Part shown: piece by piece, positions 52,078 to 60,879 of the stretch
Position numbering within the stretch: the first letter of the stretch is position 1
Layout: each line of letters begins with the position of its first letter
DNA from: Paraclostridium dentum
GTDB lineage: Bacteria; Bacillota; Clostridia; Peptostreptococcales; Peptostreptococcaceae
Assembly: GCF_012922555.1 (NCBI RefSeq)
Contig: NZ_WIPK01000007.1
Coordinates: forward strand, 1-64,000
Reading direction: 5' to 3'
DNA: 64,000 nucleotides
Program-made: the position numbers and the translations under genes
The notes under the pieces: model-generated
Databases searched by the model: none
Seen by the model: only the letters and a program-made list of their open reading frames with translations
Told to the model about the DNA's origin: nothing

Positions 52078-52761
52078 ATGAGATTGCTGGAAATACTATT
52101 CTATTTATTAAAGATAAATTCTAAAACCACTGTAAAAGAATTATCTGACATGTTTAATGTTTCGACGAAAACAATACAAAGAGATTTAGATAAATTATCA
52201 GCTCTTGGGATTCCTATAATTTCATATAGGGGTAAAAGTGGAGGTATAGAGATAGATAAACATTATATTATAGCTAAATATGTATTAATTGATAGTGATT
52301 ACAAAGATTTAATATTATCATTATATATTTCTGAAAATATAGTAGATAATTTAAAAAAATCAGATCTTATAGATAAGTTTAGACTTGTTGATTCACATAG
52401 ATGCACTGAAATATTAGACAAGTTAGAGGAAAGATTAATAATAGATTTAGATGAGGATAAAGTAATTACTGATAGCAGTACATGCAAAGTAATAGACAAA
52501 TGTTTAGATAAAAAATCTTTTGTAAGATTAGAGATTGAAGGCAATTTCATAGAAATATTTCCAATATCGTATGTTTTAAAAAAATCAGGGTTACATTTAT
52601 ATTATTATGATGAGTTTGAGTATAATTTGATATCAATAGACTATATATGTAATGCTTGGGAATGTGAAAGATACTGTGATAGTCCCATAATAAAATATGA
52701 TGATAATAAAGAGAATATAAAGTATTATTGTAGTGAGAACAATAAAAGTAGTAAAATTTAA
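52078..52761 (+). CDS. HTH-type (YafY/DeoR-like) transcriptional regulator
   Basis: The 227-aa protein has an N-terminal winged helix (residues 1-55): 'TTVKELSDMFNVSTKTIQRD', then 'LDKLSALGIPIISYRGKSGGI', which is characteristic of the HTH_11 regulators of the YafY/WYL group. The C-terminal portion is a shortened WYL-like region. It follows the M20 gene closely, with AAAGGAG before ATG. Target unknown. Confidence 0.8.
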   Translation: MRLLEILFYLLKINSKTTVKELSDMFNVSTKTIQRDLDKLSALGIPIISYRGKSGGIEIDKHYIIAKYVLIDSDYKDLILSLYISENIVDNLKKSDLIDKFRLVDSHRCTEILDKLEERLIIDLDEDKVITDSSTCKVIDKCLDKKSFVRLEIEGNFIEIFPISYVLKKSGLHLYYYDEFEYNLISIDYICNAWECERYCDSPIIKYDDNKENIKYYCSENNKSSKI

Positions 52762-52818
52762 GTCAATTAGTATAGGATTAGATTGAAGACTAATTAATGT
52801 TAATTTGGGGGATAAAAA

Positions 52819-53340
52819 ATGGTGAAAATCGCATTAGAAAATGGGTATTTAATTAAGACTTTAACCAATGTTAATCATAGCGAGATAAAGCAGTTGTATG
52901 ATTTATGCTCTGATTATCATATAATGGCCAGTGGGAGAAGTGCGACTGAGGAAGATGTAGATGATATCTTTAAGTACAGTGAAAAAAAGACTTTAGAGGA
53001 TTCTTTAACATTAGGAGTATACGATAATAGTGAAGTTCTAATTGGGATAGTAGATATATTTAAGGACTACCCAGAAATTGGAACTTGGATGATAGGGCTA
53101 CTTTTACTTTCGCCAAGAGAGAGAAATAAAAAATTAGGTAGAGATGTTCATGAAGAAATAAAGAGATATGCATTAAGTGAAGGTGCTATAAAATTGAGAA
53201 TAGGAGTACTAGAAGATAATATTAATGGACGAAGATTCTGGGATTCGCTAGAATACCAGTATGTAAAAACAACAACCATGGATATTGAAAATAAAAATCA
53301 TAATGTAGATATATTAAGTTTATTAATTACGGAGCAATAA
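52819..53340 (+). CDS. GNAT N-acetyltransferase
   Basis: The 173-aa protein has motif A 'LLLLSPRERNKKLGRDVHEE', with R-x-x-x-x-G/K type acetyl-CoA contacts in a weakened form, and motif B 'LEDNINGRRFWDSLEY'. Substrate unknown. GGGGGA ribosome site. The stop codon is part of the terminator hairpin. Confidence 0.78.
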   Translation: MVKIALENGYLIKTLTNVNHSEIKQLYDLCSDYHIMASGRSATEEDVDDIFKYSEKKTLEDSLTLGVYDNSEVLIGIVDIFKDYPEIGTWMIGLLLLSPRERNKKLGRDVHEEIKRYALSEGAIKLRIGVLEDNINGRRFWDSLEYQYVKTTTMDIENKNHNVDILSLLITEQ

Positions 53341-53358
53341 TATTATTGCTCTTTTTTT
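53331..53358 (+). terminator. Terminator overlapping the GNAT stop codon
   Basis: AGCAATAATATTATTGCT (53333-53350) is a perfect palindrome followed by T7. Confidence 0.85.
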
Positions 53359-53443
53359 ATGTTAAAAACATATATTTTAGAAATGAATTAAACATAAATA
53401 ATCTTATACAATTAAACTAGATTTTAAAATAAGGGGGATTATA

Positions 53444-53878
53444 TTGATTAAATTTTGCAATTCTAAAGATTTAGATATAGATAAAGTAAAGGACTTTTAT
53501 TGTAACTATGCAACCTGGAAAGTGCCAAGTAAATATGAGGATTGGGAAAAAATAATAAAAAAATCTTCAAGTATTATAACTTGCTGGGATAATAATAGTT
53601 TGATAGGAATGGCTAGATCTTTAAGTGACGAAGTAAGATGGGCTACAATAATAGATGTATTGGTTCATCCTGAGCATAGAGGTAAAGGTATAGGGAGTAA
53701 GATAATTGAAAGTTTATTAGAACAACCAGAGATGCATGTAAGGACCATATATTTGGCAACACCTGATAAAGAAGATTTTTATAATAAGTTGGGGTTTAAA
53801 ACAGTTAATGAACATTGTTGTTATATGATTAAAGTCCAAAAGGATACTGAAGATAATTTTGAACTACCTGTTAACTAG
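53444..53878 (+). CDS. GNAT N-acetyltransferase
   Basis: The 144-aa protein has motif A 'DVLVHPEHRGKGIGSKII' (classic R-G-K-G-I-G, about residues 74-91) and C-terminal 'YLATPDKEDFYNKLGFKTV'. The start is a TTG with AAGGGGGA before it. Substrate unknown. Own transcription unit. Confidence 0.87.
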   Translation: MIKFCNSKDLDIDKVKDFYCNYATWKVPSKYEDWEKIIKKSSSIITCWDNNSLIGMARSLSDEVRWATIIDVLVHPEHRGKGIGSKIIESLLEQPEMHVRTIYLATPDKEDFYNKLGFKTVNEHCCYMIKVQKDTEDNFELPVN

Positions 53879-53993
53879 AAATACTTAAATGTAGAACTAT
53901 TAGTTATTAAAAAATAGTTTGAATTATAATATAACTATGTTTTAACTAAGAAAATTCGTAAAATAAATTTAGTTAAAACATAGTAAAAATAAA

Positions 53994-54046
53994 GCTTACA
54001 ATTAGTAACTAATTAGAAAACAACCTGTAAGAATTGTGCTTACAAG
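53994..54046 (+). repeat. Dispersed GTAAGC/GCTTAC site, copy 6
   Basis: GCTTACA (53994), TGTAAG (54026-54031), N6, GCTTACAA (54038-54045). It ends 37 nt before the NUDIX start codon, close to the position of an operator. Confidence 0.75.
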
Positions 54047-54081
54047 AAATATACAAAACAGGATAAAAGAGGGGGCAAATA

Positions 54082-54531
54082 ATGTTAATAGAAAAATCGT
54101 TTGGAGAAAAAATACAGGATATAAATTATATAGATAGGATAGGCGCATATGGAGTAATATTAAATGAAGAGAATAAAGTTGCAGTTGTAAAAACTAAAAA
54201 AGGATACTTCTTATTGGGAGGCAGAGTTGAGAATGAGGAAACTCATGAAGAGTGTATTAAGAGGGAATGCTCAGAAGAAGTTGGAATGGATGTAGTTGTA
54301 AAAAATTTCATTTGCAAAGGTGGAAAGTATGATTATATTGATAGCATAGGATACTTTTATGGAATAGGCTATTTTTACTTTGCTGAATTTATAGATATAG
54401 CATCAAAGCCTAAAGAAAAAGGTCATGAATTGTTATGGGTCGATATACAAGATTGTTGCAAATATATACACTTAGAACATCAACAGTGGTCAGTTCATCA
54501 AGCGATTAATATACTAAATGATAAATGTTGA
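54082..54531 (+). CDS. NUDIX hydrolase
   Basis: The 149-aa protein has a NUDIX box: 'GGRVENEETHEECIKRECSE', then EVGM (residues ~50-73), matching GX5EX7REUXEEXGU. The enzyme hydrolyses nucleoside diphosphates linked to another group; substrate unknown. AGAGGGGG ribosome site. The ATPase gene follows by 57 nt. Confidence 0.9.
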   Translation: MLIEKSFGEKIQDINYIDRIGAYGVILNEENKVAVVKTKKGYFLLGGRVENEETHEECIKRECSEEVGMDVVVKNFICKGGKYDYIDSIGYFYGIGYFYFAEFIDIASKPKEKGHELLWVDIQDCCKYIHLEHQQWSVHQAINILNDKC

Positions 54532-54588
54532 AATTAAATGTAAAGATAAGATAAAATTGTTATACCATCCACGAAAGGAGAATAAAAA

Positions 54589-55443
54589 ATGATATACATA
54601 AGTGCTTTTGAATTTGTTAATGAAGACACTGAATATAAATTTATATTAGACGAAAAAAGAACTTGTTATGATTCTTTTTATCCATTTAAAATATTATCTA
54701 AAAATCAATTTGAGAGAATTGACTTTGAACCAATTACTATATTATACGGGGGTAATGGATCTGGAAAGTCAACAGCATTAAATATAATTGCAGAAAAAGT
54801 AAACCTAGATAGAGATTCTATTTACAATAAAACTAATTTTTTTACGGACTATGTAGATATGTGCTACATGGAAATTTCAAATGAAATATCTGAAAATAGT
54901 AAGATTATAACTAGTGATGATGTATTTGATTATATGTTAAACATCAGAAATATAAATGAACGTATTGATGAAAAGAGATCTGAGTTATTTGAAGAATATA
55001 TAGATACTAAATTTTCAAGTTTTAGGATGACATCTTTAGATGATTATGATGAAATGAAAAGAATAAGTAGGGCTAAGAAAAAAACTCAATCTAAATTTAT
55101 AAGAGATAACTTAAGAGACAACATTAGAGAATATTCAAACGGAGAAAGTGCTTTTAAATATTTTCTAGAAAAGATAGGAGAGAATGGGCTGTATATACTG
55201 GATGAGCCTGAAAATAGTCTTTCCCCGCAAAGACAAATAGAATTGTCTAAATTTATAGAAGATGCATCAAGATTTTTTGGATGTCAATTTATAATATCAA
55301 CGCACTCTCCATTTATGCTATCTATGAAAAGTGCTAAAATATATGACCTTGATGAGGATCCAGTAAGAGTTAAAAAATGGACAGAATTAGAAAATGTACG
55401 TAACTATTATGATTTTTTTAAAGAACATGAAAAAGAATTTTAG
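54589..55443 (+). CDS. AAA/ABC-type ATPase (SMC-like predicted ATPase)
   Basis: The 284-aa soluble protein has Walker A 'YGGNGSGKSTAL' (near residue 50), then Walker B 'GLYILDEPENSLSPQRQ' and H-switch 'IISTHSPFML'. It has no transmembrane partner, so it is a predicted ATPase of the ABC/SMC class found in repair, toxin or defence contexts. AAAGGAG ribosome site. NUDIX neighbour; no partner gene is evident. Confidence 0.82.
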   Translation: MIYISAFEFVNEDTEYKFILDEKRTCYDSFYPFKILSKNQFERIDFEPITILYGGNGSGKSTALNIIAEKVNLDRDSIYNKTNFFTDYVDMCYMEISNEISENSKIITSDDVFDYMLNIRNINERIDEKRSELFEEYIDTKFSSFRMTSLDDYDEMKRISRAKKKTQSKFIRDNLRDNIREYSNGESAFKYFLEKIGENGLYILDEPENSLSPQRQIELSKFIEDASRFFGCQFIISTHSPFMLSMKSAKIYDLDEDPVRVKKWTELENVRNYYDFFKEHEKEF

Positions 55444-55563
55444 TATGTAAGTTACAAAAATATTAGGACTATACTCTAACTTAGAAGGGATATATGTACT
55501 ATAATAATTAATATGCATTATTAAGTTAATGTATAAATAGCATAAATAGGAGGCAAGTTGTAA

Positions 55564-56613
55564 ATGACAGTAAATTCTATAGAAACAGAAATACTAGAAG
55601 TTAAAGATTTGAACTCGGATTACGAAAGTGTTAAAAAAGGAGCAGAATACCTAAAAAAAGGTGAAGTTGTTGCAATTCCTACAGAAACGGTTTATGGATT
55701 AGCGGCAGATGCTTTTAATGAAAATGCAATTAAAAAGGTATTTCAAGTAAAAGGTAGACCACAAGATAACCCCTTGTTAGTACATATATATAAATTAGAA
55801 CAAGTTTATGATATATGCAAACATATACCACAAGAAGCGAAAAAGGTATTTGATGCTTTTTGGCCAGGTTCAGTAACATTAATTTTCAATAAAAAAGAGT
55901 GTATTTCAGATATAGTTACGGCAGGTATGGATACTGTGGCAGTTAGGTTTCCTAAAAGCGAAATAGCTAGAGCTGTAATTAAAGAAAGCGGAACTTTATT
56001 AGTTGCTCCATCTGCAAATTTATCAGGCAAGCCCTCAACTACAAGTGCAAAACATTGTATTAACGATTTAAGTGGAAAAATTCCTTGTATTTTAGATGGA
56101 GGGTCATGTTCAATTGGTTTAGAATCAACAATCATAGACATGTCAACTCCAGATCCTGTACTTTTAAGACCGGGAGCTATAAGTGTAGATGAGATATGTG
56201 ATGTAATTCCTAACCTTATATATAAAAAGGATCTATTAAGTGTTGAAGACAGTGAAGTACCAAAAGCTCCAGGAATGAAGTATAGACATTATGCACCAGA
56301 TGTACCTGTAACATTGGTTGAAGGAGAGTATGTAAATACTTCTAAGTGGATTAAAGAAAATGCAAATAAGAATAATGCTATACTTTGCTTTGAAGAGTTT
56401 TTAGATGAATTCAGCAACTATAATTACATATATAGTTTAGGAAGTTTTAATACATTAAATACTGCAGCACAAAAAATATTTGACTTACTTAGAGAATGTG
56501 ATAAGTTGGATATTGACCATATTTACATACAAGCGCCTATTAATAATGGATTAGGAAATTCTATAATCAATAGATTAGAAAAAGCTAGTGCAGGAAACAT
56601 TATTCATATATAA
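55564..56613 (+). CDS. L-threonylcarbamoyladenylate synthase (Sua5/YwlC)
   Basis: Makes threonylcarbamoyl-AMP from threonine, bicarbonate and ATP for t6A37 modification of tRNA. 349 aa. YrdC domain (residues 15-205): 'KGEVVAIPTETVYGLAADA', 'KVFQVKGRPQDNPLLVHI' and 'APSANLSGKPSTTSA'. Sua5 C-terminal domain (from 'KAPGMKYRHYAPDVPVTL') present. AGGAGG before ATG. Essential in many bacteria, so a second copy on an extra replicon is notable. Confidence 0.93.
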   Translation: MTVNSIETEILEVKDLNSDYESVKKGAEYLKKGEVVAIPTETVYGLAADAFNENAIKKVFQVKGRPQDNPLLVHIYKLEQVYDICKHIPQEAKKVFDAFWPGSVTLIFNKKECISDIVTAGMDTVAVRFPKSEIARAVIKESGTLLVAPSANLSGKPSTTSAKHCINDLSGKIPCILDGGSCSIGLESTIIDMSTPDPVLLRPGAISVDEICDVIPNLIYKKDLLSVEDSEVPKAPGMKYRHYAPDVPVTLVEGEYVNTSKWIKENANKNNAILCFEEFLDEFSNYNYIYSLGSFNTLNTAAQKIFDLLRECDKLDIDHIYIQAPINNGLGNSIINRLEKASAGNIIHI

Positions 56614-56875
56614 ATAACAAGATATGTGTTTATAATTGTAGAAAAAGTTTATATAAATTTAATTGATAAAAAAATAACTATTTATTTAGATTAATATTTA
56701 TTATAATATGAATTTTTTTAGTCTTTAGAAGTGAATCTTGGGAAATTTCAAATGAATTGATTTAAAATTAAGTTAAAAACTAGTTTTAACTAAGTTAATT
56801 TATAAAATTAATAAATATAAAAATTAGTTTTTTTAATGAAAATATATAGTTAAATTCGGAAATGCAGTAAAATTA

Positions 56876-56930
56876 AGGTATATAGCTAAACCTGCCTATT
56901 AATAAATTTGTAAGCATTTTTCTTACAATA
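56876..56930 (+). repeat. Dispersed GTAAGC/GCTTAC site, copy 7 (degenerate)
   Basis: The first half-site is decayed (56876-56886). TGTAAG (56909-56914), N6 and TCTTACAA (56921-56928) remain. Spacer 56614-57014 has no gene. Confidence 0.6.
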
Positions 56931-57020
56931 AATAATATTTTAGATAATGAAATCTAATATACTTTAACAAGAATCAAAACTATAATTAAATTAAAATACT
57001 TTATAAGTAGGGGAATGATG

Positions 57021-58082
57021 ATGTATAAAAAATTACTAATAGGTTTTTTTATATTGTTACTGATATTGATTTTAGCTTACACACAAATTAATAAAGAGAG
57101 TAGTGATAACAAAGTTGAAGTTAGAGGGTTAACGTTAAAAGTTTCTTTGGTTACAGTAGCTTATGACGTTTATATGGCAAACTTTAAAAATGTTGATGAA
57201 TTTAATGAAGATCTATACAAAAATTGTGGAGAGTATGGGGTAGATTATTATAAATGGTTAAAAGAAACATATTCAACTATGGATACTGAGATGAAACGCA
57301 GATTAATTAGAATATATGATAATTATGGTGATTGGAAATACGTATCAGAAACAATATCTTTGGATGATAATGCTAGCGTTGAAGAAGTCGTAGAAAAAAT
57401 TAATAATCAATCTAAGTTAGAATTAAGTCAAATGAGAAAGGAAGATATAGATATATTCTATAATTATTTTTATAAAGAGTACTTAAAGGAATTTATAGAA
57501 AGTAATAATTCCAAAATAGAATTAAACAGAAAAAAAGTTAACAGATACCTTAAAAAGGAAAATATAGATATATTTAAGTTTATGGAAGATGAAAGTGGAA
57601 TAAAATTTAAAAAGCATTATACTGCATTATTTTATTATGATTTGAGACCAATAGGAGCGATGGGATTTGAAAATGGAAATTATAAGATATCTACTATTCA
57701 ACCATCAAGAGACAAAGAGAATTTATTTGGAGCACCATTTCATGAATATTCACATGAGCTATTTAGAAACTTTACTAGAAGTAAGGAGTTTATAAAAATT
57801 TCGAATGAATTAAAGAAAGATAAAACTTTATTAGATAGCTATAATAGTTTTGGTAAAGATGCTTATGATTGGGTAGGATGGTGTGAAGAAAACTTAGTTG
57901 AGGGTTTTGCAAAATACCTAGAGCATAAGTGTTATAACCGTAAAAAAACGAATACGACTTATGTATATGATGTGAAATTTTATAATTATTTAATAGATAA
58001 TAAATTTAATCCAAAAGATACTGATTTAAAAGATGTTAGTATAAAATTTTATGAAGATACTTTAAGTAATAATTCATATTAA
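57021..58082 (+). CDS. Membrane-anchored zinc metalloprotease-like protein
   Basis: The protein is about 353 aa. N-terminal signal anchor (residues 5-23, 'LLIGFFILLLILILAY'). 'FHEYSHELFRNF' (HExxH) and, 60 residues on, 'EENLVEGFAKYL' give the two His and a Glu of a gluzincin-type site. The surrounding part is helical. Three ATGs are in tandem (57015, 57018, 57021); AGGGG is best spaced to the last. No family known to me; perhaps a DUF2268-like or secreted peptidase. Confidence 0.72.
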   Translation: MYKKLLIGFFILLLILILAYTQINKESSDNKVEVRGLTLKVSLVTVAYDVYMANFKNVDEFNEDLYKNCGEYGVDYYKWLKETYSTMDTEMKRRLIRIYDNYGDWKYVSETISLDDNASVEEVVEKINNQSKLELSQMRKEDIDIFYNYFYKEYLKEFIESNNSKIELNRKKVNRYLKKENIDIFKFMEDESGIKFKKHYTALFYYDLRPIGAMGFENGNYKISTIQPSRDKENLFGAPFHEYSHELFRNFTRSKEFIKISNELKKDKTLLDSYNSFGKDAYDWVGWCEENLVEGFAKYLEHKCYNRKKTNTTYVYDVKFYNYLIDNKFNPKDTDLKDVSIKFYEDTLSNNSY

Positions 58083-58237
58083 CAATTTATATTAATTTTG
58101 TTATTAATCAAATATTATATAGTTTAAATTTAAATTTAAAAAAGTGAAATTATAGATAAAACTTAGTTATAAGTTAGTTTTAACGATGTTATAATTAAGA
58201 ATTTATATAAATAAGCTTATAATTAAGTGAAAATAAG

Positions 58238-58279
58238 GGTTACAGATAGTAATAAATATGTAAGCGACATGCTTACAAT
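58238..58279 (+). repeat. Dispersed GTAAGC/GCTTAC site, copy 8
   Basis: GGTTACA (58238), TGTAAGC (58259-58265), then GCTTACAA (58271-58278). It is the best match to the consensus TGTAAG-N6-GCTTACAA. A terminator follows 9 nt later. Confidence 0.78.
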
Positions 58280-58286
58280 TAATAAT

Positions 58287-58322
58287 AAAAAAGAGGACTC
58301 TTAAAAATGAGCTCTCTTTTTT
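58287..58322. terminator. Bidirectional terminator
   Basis: AAAAAAGAG and CTCTTTTTT arms (58287-58295 and 58314-58322), with additional internal pairing. Lies between convergent genes. Confidence 0.8.
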
Positions 58323-58329
58323 ATTACAT

Positions 58330-58572
58330 TTATATTGTAGTTATTATTCTAGATTTGAAAAATCTTTCTTGAAACTCAACTAATGAGTAAATTTGATCCT
58401 TATTATATTTGTTCAAATCTTTACAAACAACAAGTTTATCTTCAATATCATTTTCTTTTTTTATTAAGGCTACAACATATCTGGTAAATGACTCCAAAGG
58501 TTCAAACTCACCAATAACATATGCATCAATTTCTTCACAATCACCAGAGAATGTATTAGGTAATTTCTCCAT
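58330..58572 (-). CDS. Small acidic protein of unknown function
   Basis: The 80-aa protein has no membrane segment ('MEKLPNTFSGDCEEIDAYVI'). It has a strong AAGGAG ribosome site 6 nt before ATG on the minus strand and a terminator after it, so it is likely real. The plus-strand ORF over the same DNA has no site. The following stretch 58573-58840 is AT-rich without a gene. Confidence 0.55.
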   Translation of the reverse strand: MEKLPNTFSGDCEEIDAYVIGEFEPLESFTRYVVALIKKENDIEDKLVVCKDLNKYNKDQIYSLVEFQERFFKSRIITTI

Positions 58573-58840
58573 AGAAATCTCCTTATTAATAAATATATTT
58601 AACTTTAATTATCCTTTAAATCTAGTTTTAAGGGATAATTAAAGTGATAATGTAATCATTACCTAATCTTATTATATTCATTTTATATTTCAATTTTACT
58701 TTATATTTTATTTATATTAAAATAAAAACATAAATAAAATAACCCAAATAGTTGAGTTAAATTTTGTATACTTTAAAGATTCATATTTACTATGGGTATT
58801 TTATTTACCCCCCAAAACCAAAACTAAATATTTTGCGATA

Positions 58841-58888
58841 ACAGAAAAAAAGACTTCTAAGTTAATACTTAAAGTCTTATTTTTCTGT
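58841..58888. terminator. Bidirectional terminator
   Basis: ACAGAAAAAAAGACTT (58841-58856) pairs with AAGTCTTATTTTTCTGT (58872-58888). It ends the minus-strand DNA-binding gene. Confidence 0.8.
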
Positions 58889-58907
58889 TCATAGATTTAT
58901 AATAACA

Positions 58908-59579
58908 TTACAATTTAAAATTTTTATAAAAACCAATGTAAGACTCTAATATATAGTTTAAAAATTCTTGTTGATTTATACCTTTACTAGATAATTCACT
59001 AGCTATAGATTCAAACTCACTAAGGATAGTTTCGTCAATTCTTAAACTTTTAACTTTATAATTTCTTTTTTCTTGCTTAAATTTATAAATATCGTTTACT
59101 ATGTCTTCTAAACTAGATACTTCATTGTTAGGAGATTTATTTTTATTGCTCTCTATAAATTCTTTTAGTATATCTATATTTTTAAGTAAGTAACTAAGGT
59201 TGTCTGAGTCAGATGAATTTAAAATAAGTCCATTATGATTAGCAGTGCTAGTTGATATAGTTTGGTTTAAACTATTAAGATCATTGTTTGAAAAGTTAGG
59301 TTTGTTAATTTCTGATATCATTTTATTTTCGTATGTAAGCGGATTGCTTACTGTAAGCTTACTGTAAGATCGTCCGGTATCAATTTTATTATTTAAGACG
59401 TACTGGTTAATTTCTTTATTAAAGATATACCCTTGCTTTAGAGCTCTTCCAGCAACTGTACTTCTTGCTATTCCAATGCTTTTGCATAATATAGTTAGTG
59501 ATATTCCCTCGGTCAGGTTTGTATTCAAATAATCTATCTGCTTGTCTATACCCAATTTATTAAATTCGTCCTTAGTCAA
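58908..59579 (-). CDS. DNA-binding protein with HTH and ribbon-helix-helix domains, candidate segregation protein
   Basis: 223 aa. Residues 20-50 form a HTH: 'ISLTILCKSIGIARSTVAGR'. The middle (about 75-165) is polar and low-complexity, with an 'SSLEDIVNDIYKFKQEKRNY' helix before the end. Residues 172-220 are ribbon-helix-helix-like: 'YKVKSLRIDETILSEFES' and 'INQQEFLNYILESY'. The start is TTG after GGGGGG. TTACA/TGTAA half-sites cluster in its promoter and within its own coding region, and eight related sites are spread over the region. It is probably the protein that binds all of them, either for plasmid partition, DNA organisation or regulation. Two-domain layout resembles single-protein Par systems such as pSK1 Par. 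Confidence 0.65.
   Translation of the reverse strand: MTKDEFNKLGIDKQIDYLNTNLTEGISLTILCKSIGIARSTVAGRALKQGYIFNKEINQYVLNNKIDTGRSYSKLTVSNPLTYENKMISEINKPNFSNNDLNSLNQTISTSTANHNGLILNSSDSDNLSYLLKNIDILKEFIESNKNKSPNNEVSSLEDIVNDIYKFKQEKRNYKVKSLRIDETILSEFESIASELSSKGINQQEFLNYILESYIGFYKNFKL
59334..59368 (-). repeat. Half-site cluster inside the DNA-binding gene
   Basis: TGTAAG (59334-59339), N6, GCTTAC (59346-59351), then TGTAAGCTTAC (59352-59362) and TGTAAG (59363-59368). The first pair has exactly the N6 spacing of the dispersed sites. The cluster lies in a region of the coding sequence outside the predicted domains. Confidence 0.75.
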
Positions 59580-59610
59580 AATAATTCCCCCCTAATAAAA
59601 AATACATAAA

Positions 59611-59738
59611 TCTTACAATGAGCTTACAAGCATATTTTCAGAGATTACTTGTTGTAAGTACTTAAAAATATGCCTGTAAGATATATGTAATATAACTATA
59701 ATATAATTGTAAGCGATATATAAGAATAAAGCTTACAA
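59611..59738. promoter_or_regulatory. Half-site cluster in the promoter of the DNA-binding gene
   Basis: TCTTACAA (59611-59618), GCTTACAA (59622-59629), TTGTAAG (59652-59658), CTGTAAG (59674-59680), TTGTAAGC (59707-59714) and GCTTACAA (59731-59738). Six half-sites in 128 bp directly upstream of the gene suggest a centromere-like site and/or autorepression. Confidence 0.75.
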
Positions 59739-59773
59739 AAGTTTATAAAAATGTTCGACAATAAAAAACATAT

Positions 59774-60532
59774 CTAACTGCTTTTTGAATTAACCTTATT
59801 CCACATATAACGGCTGATTATAGGTGGAACTTGGAGGCTAATTCTATTTTTTTCTATTTTACCATCATACTTATATACTCCTGTGTAAATAGGATTTGAA
59901 AGAATGTAAGCTATCCTTTGTTTTGTAAAATTATATTTACGACCAATTCTTTCGTATGAAACCCCTTTACTTCTAAGCTTGAATATATCTTTTACTATTA
60001 TTGCTTCATCCTCTTTAATCAGTAACATATCATTCTCAACTAATTTGTATCCAAGAGGTATTCTACCGCCGGGGAATAGATTTTTCTTTCCTTTAGCAAC
60101 TCTACCAGAATGAGTTCTTTCTGAAATTAGTTTTCGCTCAAATTCAGAGAAACTACCAATCATTTGTAGAAATAACAATCCTTGAGCTGTATTAGTGTTA
60201 AATTGTTCTGTGAGTGATATAAATCCTATTCCTATTTCTTGAAGGTAGTCAACCATGATCATTAAGTTTTTAAGACTTCTATGAATTCTATCTGCTTTGT
60301 AGACTATAATTGTATCTACTACATTTTCTTTATTTGACACAAATTCAATCATTTTATTATAGGACGGTCTGTCTGAGTCTTTTGCCGACCAACCTTCATC
60401 AACATAAGTGTTTACTAATTCTATATTATTTAATTTACAATAAAGTTCTATCTTTTCACGTTGCATTTCTATAGATGTGTTGTCAATTTGTGATGCTGTA
60501 GATATCCTAAGATATCCTACTACTTTTTTCAT
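59774..60532 (-). CDS. Serine recombinase (resolvase/invertase family)
   Basis: 252 aa. The catalytic domain has 'VGYLRISTASQIDNTSIEMQ' (with Ser11 of the YxRxS motif), 'VDTIIVYKADRIHRSLKNL' and 'SEFERKLISERT'. A short recombinase domain ('IPLGYKLVE...AIIVKDIFKLRSKGVSYERI', 'AYILSNPIYTGVYKYDGKIE') follows. It lacks the zinc ribbon and coiled-coil of large serine integrases, so it may be truncated or a plasmid resolvase. It overlaps the upstream gene by 4 nt (ATGA). Likely role: multimer resolution. Confidence 0.85.
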   Translation of the reverse strand: MKKVVGYLRISTASQIDNTSIEMQREKIELYCKLNNIELVNTYVDEGWSAKDSDRPSYNKMIEFVSNKENVVDTIIVYKADRIHRSLKNLMIMVDYLQEIGIGFISLTEQFNTNTAQGLLFLQMIGSFSEFERKLISERTHSGRVAKGKKNLFPGGRIPLGYKLVENDMLLIKEDEAIIVKDIFKLRSKGVSYERIGRKYNFTKQRIAYILSNPIYTGVYKYDGKIEKNRISLQVPPIISRYMWNKVNSKSS

Positions 60533-60879
60533 AGTTTAACGATTAATTTCCTAAAATTATTGATTTTTATCCGACCTCTTAAATTCGATTCTAAGGCCTT
60601 TGAAAAATGTTTTCGATGTTTTATATCGTATAAATTTTGACGGTTTCTATATAAATAATCGCTATTAAAAGATGTTCTTTTTAAAGATAGATAATTTCTA
60701 AAATCAAATAATTTGAAAATGCATCTGTTTTTATATTCTAGTAAAAATAATTCATTCCTTACAAGCATAATATCTTCTGTTTTATTTGAATAACATAATA
60801 ATATAGGATTCATAATATTATATAAGGAGTTTTTAGTATCCTTAGAGTTAAATATCATATCTATTAAGTTTTTACTCAT
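60529..60879 (-). CDS. Basic protein of unknown function, coupled to the recombinase
   Basis: The 116-aa protein is strongly basic (Lys/Arg-rich C-terminus 'NLRGRIKINNFRKLIVKL'). AAGGAGGAG precedes ATG. Its stop overlaps the recombinase start by 4 nt, so the two are translated together. It may bind DNA and aid the recombinase. I do not recognise a family. Confidence 0.6.
   Translation of the reverse strand: MSKNLIDMIFNSKDTKNSLYNIMNPILLCYSNKTEDIMLVRNELFLLEYKNRCIFKLFDFRNYLSLKRTSFNSDYLYRNRQNLYDIKHRKHFSKALESNLRGRIKINNFRKLIVKL

Noticed and set aside
37035-58279. The GTAAGC/GCTTAC elements as ordinary operators of one regulon
   Set aside because: Three copies are followed at once by terminators and only one lies within 50 nt of a start codon, so an operator role is not the simplest reading, though not excluded.
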